Source: Bacteroidaceae bacterium (GTDB taxonomy: Bacteria > Bacteroidota > Bacteroidia > Bacteroidales > Bacteroidaceae). From it: DNA of 9,180 nucleotides. Location of the stretch: contig JAGCWG010000466.1 of the NCBI GenBank assembly GCA_017961965.1, forward strand, positions 1-9,180, read 5' to 3'. Position numbers and translations under genes: made by a program. Shown here in pieces: positions 7,288 to 9,180 of this stretch. The first letter of the stretch is position 1. Every line of letters begins with the position of its first letter. A model generated the notes under the pieces. That model saw nothing but the letters and a program-made list of their open reading frames with translations, had not been told where the DNA came from and ran no database searches.

Positions 7288-8190
7288 CTATTTGTTTTTG
7301 TTTTGATTGCGAATATCAGGAACATACACGTCTCCCCATTTGAAGAAATCTATGTCATAATCATCTTCGCTTCTATATACTATGGCAATACTCATGATCT
7401 GATACGGATAATCTTGAAGACAATATTTGTATCTGTATTCTATTAATGCCGTCATGATGTTGTGGAGTTTGTCTCTGTCTATGGCAAGGTGTGGAGAACC
7501 ACGTTCTATAGAACGTCGTGTCTTTACCTCCACGAAGTATAACACTCCGTCCTTGCGTGTCACAAGGTCAAGCTCGCATCCATGATGAAGGTTCCAGTTG
7601 TGATCGAGGATTGTATGTCCCATGCGCATGAGGTGTAAGGCAGCTATTTCTTCACCATTTTTTCCAAGTTCTATGGCATCGGCTTTCTTCTTATGATATA
7701 TTTCTGTCTTGCGAGCAATAATATTGTTTATCTTCTCAAAAGAATATAATGTACCGTCATTCTCAATATGGAAGACCTTTATGCCAATACTCTCAAGGTA
7801 TTTGCCGATGATATTGTGACGCTTGCTGGTGTAAACGTAATCGTCGGAGTCCATTATGGCTATCGTATAGCCTTTGGCTAAGCCATTCTTTAGTCTTTCT
7901 ACACCATTGAGGAATTTGTTTTGCTTTATGACCTTTGAATAGACGGGGTTGCCATATTTGTTTTGTGCCTCAGACGGAACGAATCCGAATTCGTCAAAGA
8001 ATGAAATGGACGTTATTCCTTCTTCGGTAAGAGTGTCAATGATAATGTCATGTGAAGTGTCACCTGCCATGCCTTGTGCCCTTTTTGCTACGATATCTAC
8101 CACACAGTTCACTCCTGCGGAATGAAGAAGGCGTGCGACCATTGAAGGGTCTTTGTGCCCGAGTCCTATGGTGTAGATATTGGCTGCCAT
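7288..8190 (-). CDS. DUF488-YraN (UPF0102) fusion protein
   Basis: This 300-residue protein has two domains. Residues 4-150 are DUF488-like: it opens with TIGLGHKD, has VVDIVAKRAQG (30-40) where the family has VDVRxxP, and ends with a helix then KVFHIENDG (138-146). The family's CHR motif appears altered to SKRH (122-125). Residues 173-285 are a YraN/UPF0102 domain, a PD-(D/E)XK-type nuclease fold: GKNGEEIAALHL, then ELDLV (206-210) and FVEVKTR (219-225), giving E180 or E181, D208, E221 and K223. YraN is usually a free protein of about 120 residues. Its role is unclear; DNA processing is suspected. The frame is open to 8256, but the ATG at 8190 is preferred because the family homology begins there and it sits 4 nt after the previous stop. 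Such tight spacing suggests translational coupling. Confidence 0.8.
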   Translation of the reverse strand: MAANIYTIGLGHKDPSMVARLLHSAGVNCVVDIVAKRAQGMAGDTSHDIIIDTLTEEGITSISFFDEFGFVPSEAQNKYGNPVYSKVIKQNKFLNGVERLKNGLAKGYTIAIMDSDDYVYTSKRHNIIGKYLESIGIKVFHIENDGTLYSFEKINNIIARKTEIYHKKKADAIELGKNGEEIAALHLMRMGHTILDHNWNLHHGCELDLVTRKDGVLYFVEVKTRRSIERGSPHLAIDRDKLHNIMTALIEYRYKYCLQDYPYQIMSIAIVYRSEDDYDIDFFKWGDVYVPDIRNQNKNK

Positions 8191-8194
8191 ACTC

Positions 8195-8857
8195 TTACCT
8201 GTTATGTTGTTCCTTGAATAATTCAATCTTGGACTTGGCACCTGCCACGATGGCATAGTCCTCTGCCTGGAATGTCATGGCTGGGTCAGGGTTCATGAAT
8301 GCGCCTTGGTTAGGGCGTATGATACCCATGACGATACAGGATGCTTGTTCACGTATGCCTGATTCCATGATGCTCTTGCCTATGAGTGGTGAACCTTCGT
8401 GTATGAAGATATTCTCAAGTGAGATGGAAGCATTTGTCTTTTCTTGTGGCTTTATGCTGCTCTCTATGAGTTTTGAGAATCTGTCCATCTCTTGGTCGGT
8501 TCCCGCTACTACAAGTCTGTCATGAGGATAGACGTGACGTTCGCCTCCAGGAATAAGGATGTTTATGTTGCCTCGTACGATACTCACGACGTTTACTCCT
8601 GCCTGTTTGCGTATGTTGAGTTCACGAAGTCTCTTTCCGCAGAATGTGGACGTCTCAGGTACGTCGCACTCAGAGATATGAATATCCATGGAGAGTAGTG
8701 TCTCCTTGTCCATGCTCTTTATTGCCCTTCGTGCTTCGGCAAGATTTTCTCGTGCAAAAAGGTTTTCCGTAAAATGGTTGGCAACATGTCTTACTAATGT
8801 AAGGCGTGAAAGTCGTAGCCATATATTTTCCAGACATCTAATAATATTGTCTGACAA
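8195..8857 (-). CDS. Cation:proton antiporter, C-terminal RCK_C part (after in-frame TGA)
   Basis: These 220 codons are in the same frame as the membrane part at 8858-9180 and directly follow its TGA. Two RCK_C (TrkA-C) domains are visible: about 60-133 (CDVPETSTFCGKRLRELNIR, then GVNVVSIVRG and YPHDRLVVAGT) and about 146-214 (EGSPLIGKSIMESGIREQ, then FQAEDYAIVAGA). They would lie in the cytoplasm and gate the transporter by binding a small ligand. If translated alone, possible starts are TTG at 8857, directly after the TGA, or an ATG at 8710, which would still spare both RCK_C domains. More likely it is the tail of one interrupted gene. The stop is TAA at 8195-8197, 4 nt before the start of the DUF488-YraN gene. 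Confidence 0.7.
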   Translation of the reverse strand: MSDNIIRCLENIWLRLSRLTLVRHVANHFTENLFARENLAEARRAIKSMDKETLLSMDIHISECDVPETSTFCGKRLRELNIRKQAGVNVVSIVRGNINILIPGGERHVYPHDRLVVAGTDQEMDRFSKLIESSIKPQEKTNASISLENIFIHEGSPLIGKSIMESGIREQASCIVMGIIRPNQGAFMNPDPAMTFQAEDYAIVAGAKSKIELFKEQHNR

Positions 8858-8860
8858 TCA
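8858..8860 (-). other. In-frame TGA splitting the antiporter
   Basis: On the minus strand the codons read R-T-K-L, TGA, then TTG TCA GAC. Both sides keep the same frame and both encode parts of one transporter family. A single-base change from TGG (Trp) would restore one open frame. Elsewhere in the window TGG is used for Trp and ttcA ends with TGA, so a reassigned code is unlikely. Confidence 0.75.
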
Positions 8861-9180
8861 AAGTTTCGTGCGTTTTGTCTGGCGTGCCTCAATCTGTTGT
8901 TTGGCGTCGTTGCTCAGATGCTTGTTGAAGAAGTCGAGCGTAGGATAAGCCAGGTTCATGATGTATGGCGTGAGGAATGTTGTGAGTACGGAAACTGCTA
9001 CTACGATAGGGTAGAGGCTTGGGTCCGTAACTCCGAGTTCTTGACCGAGTGCTGCTATAATGAATGCAAACTCTCCAATCTGTACGAGTGAGAATCCTGT
9101 TTGCAAGGATACTCTGAGTGACTGTCCTGACAGGAGAGTGCCGAGGCTTCCGAACACAATCTGTCCGCATATCACGATTG
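8858..9180 (-). CDS. Kef/CPA2-type cation:proton antiporter, membrane part, partial
   Basis: This is the C-terminal end of a Na+/H+ exchanger domain; the start lies right of the window, and the frame is open to 9180. GFSLVQIGEFAFIIAALG and VAVSVLTTFLTPY are hallmark segments of the last helices of CPA2 (KefB/KefC-like) inner-membrane antiporters, which exchange K+ or Na+ for H+. After the last helix comes a charged tail (NKHLSNDAKQQIEARQTKR), then TGA at 8858-8860. From memory, Bacteroidota homologues run on through more membrane helices and then two RCK_C domains in one chain of about 700-750 residues. Here the RCK_C part follows in the same frame after the TGA, so this looks like an interrupted gene, possibly also lacking the extra helices. 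Confidence 0.75.
   Translation of the reverse strand, partial: IVICGQIVFGSLGTLLSGQSLRVSLQTGFSLVQIGEFAFIIAALGQELGVTDPSLYPIVVAVSVLTTFLTPYIMNLAYPTLDFFNKHLSNDAKQQIEARQTKRTKL

Noticed and set aside
8191..8256. Longer start for the DUF488-YraN protein (22 extra codons from 8256)
   Set aside because: The extension overlaps the end of the antiporter gene and shows no family similarity; the ATG at 8190 begins MAANIYTIGLGH, where DUF488 homology starts.
8858..8860. TGA read as tryptophan or selenocysteine
   Set aside because: TGG codes Trp throughout the window, ttcA ends at TGA, and no other gene needs TGA readthrough. No selenocysteine insertion hairpin was recognised.

Overview
The window looks like a chromosomal segment of a Bacteroidales bacterium, probably Prevotella or a close relative. 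Four intergenic sites fit the Bacteroidota sigma-factor consensus (TTTG, about 17-19 nt, then TAnnTTTGC). Lipoprotein signals are followed by acidic residues (C-GGGEDD, C-GDDDQE), Shine-Dalgarno sequences are weak, and a periplasmic-TPR/membrane/AraC regulator and an FtsX-type ABC permease of about 800 residues are both typical of the group. No rRNA, tRNA, CRISPR array, transposase or phage gene was seen.

Layout. Positions 1-389 hold no gene. They contain a strong terminator (107-150) for something left of the window, a near-perfect AT-rich palindrome, a very good promoter (215-244) and a leader with two hairpins. Next on the + strand is a membrane-tethered TPR/AraC regulator (390-2114). Convergent to it, 22 nt away, is a two-gene minus-strand ABC operon: permease (5281-2888), then ATPase (2814-2137), with a 12-bp inverted repeat between them. 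The 446-nt gap 5282-5727 carries the permease promoter, a second promoter facing right with no gene behind it, and a 13-bp hairpin terminator, so it may encode a small RNA of about 180 nt. A small minus-strand lipoprotein (6375-5728) with its own promoter follows. The right third is one tightly packed minus-strand operon: a Kef/CPA2-type cation:proton antiporter that enters from the right edge, a DUF488-YraN fusion protein, and a TtcA-like tRNA thiolation enzyme.

How the genes may work together. The ABC pair is a MacB/LolD-like type VII-style ATPase and permease; no adaptor or outer-membrane channel lies beside it. The TPR/AraC protein could sense a periplasmic signal and act directly on DNA, but nothing here proves that it controls the convergent ABC operon. 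The antiporter, fusion protein and TtcA homologue are probably co-transcribed, with spacings of 4 and 15 nt.

The most unusual points are: an in-frame TGA that splits the antiporter exactly between its membrane part and its RCK_C part; the DUF488-YraN fusion with intact nuclease-type residues; the orphan promoter-terminator unit at 5488-5701; and the promoter-overlapping palindrome at 195-216. No clearly new defence or mobile system is visible.
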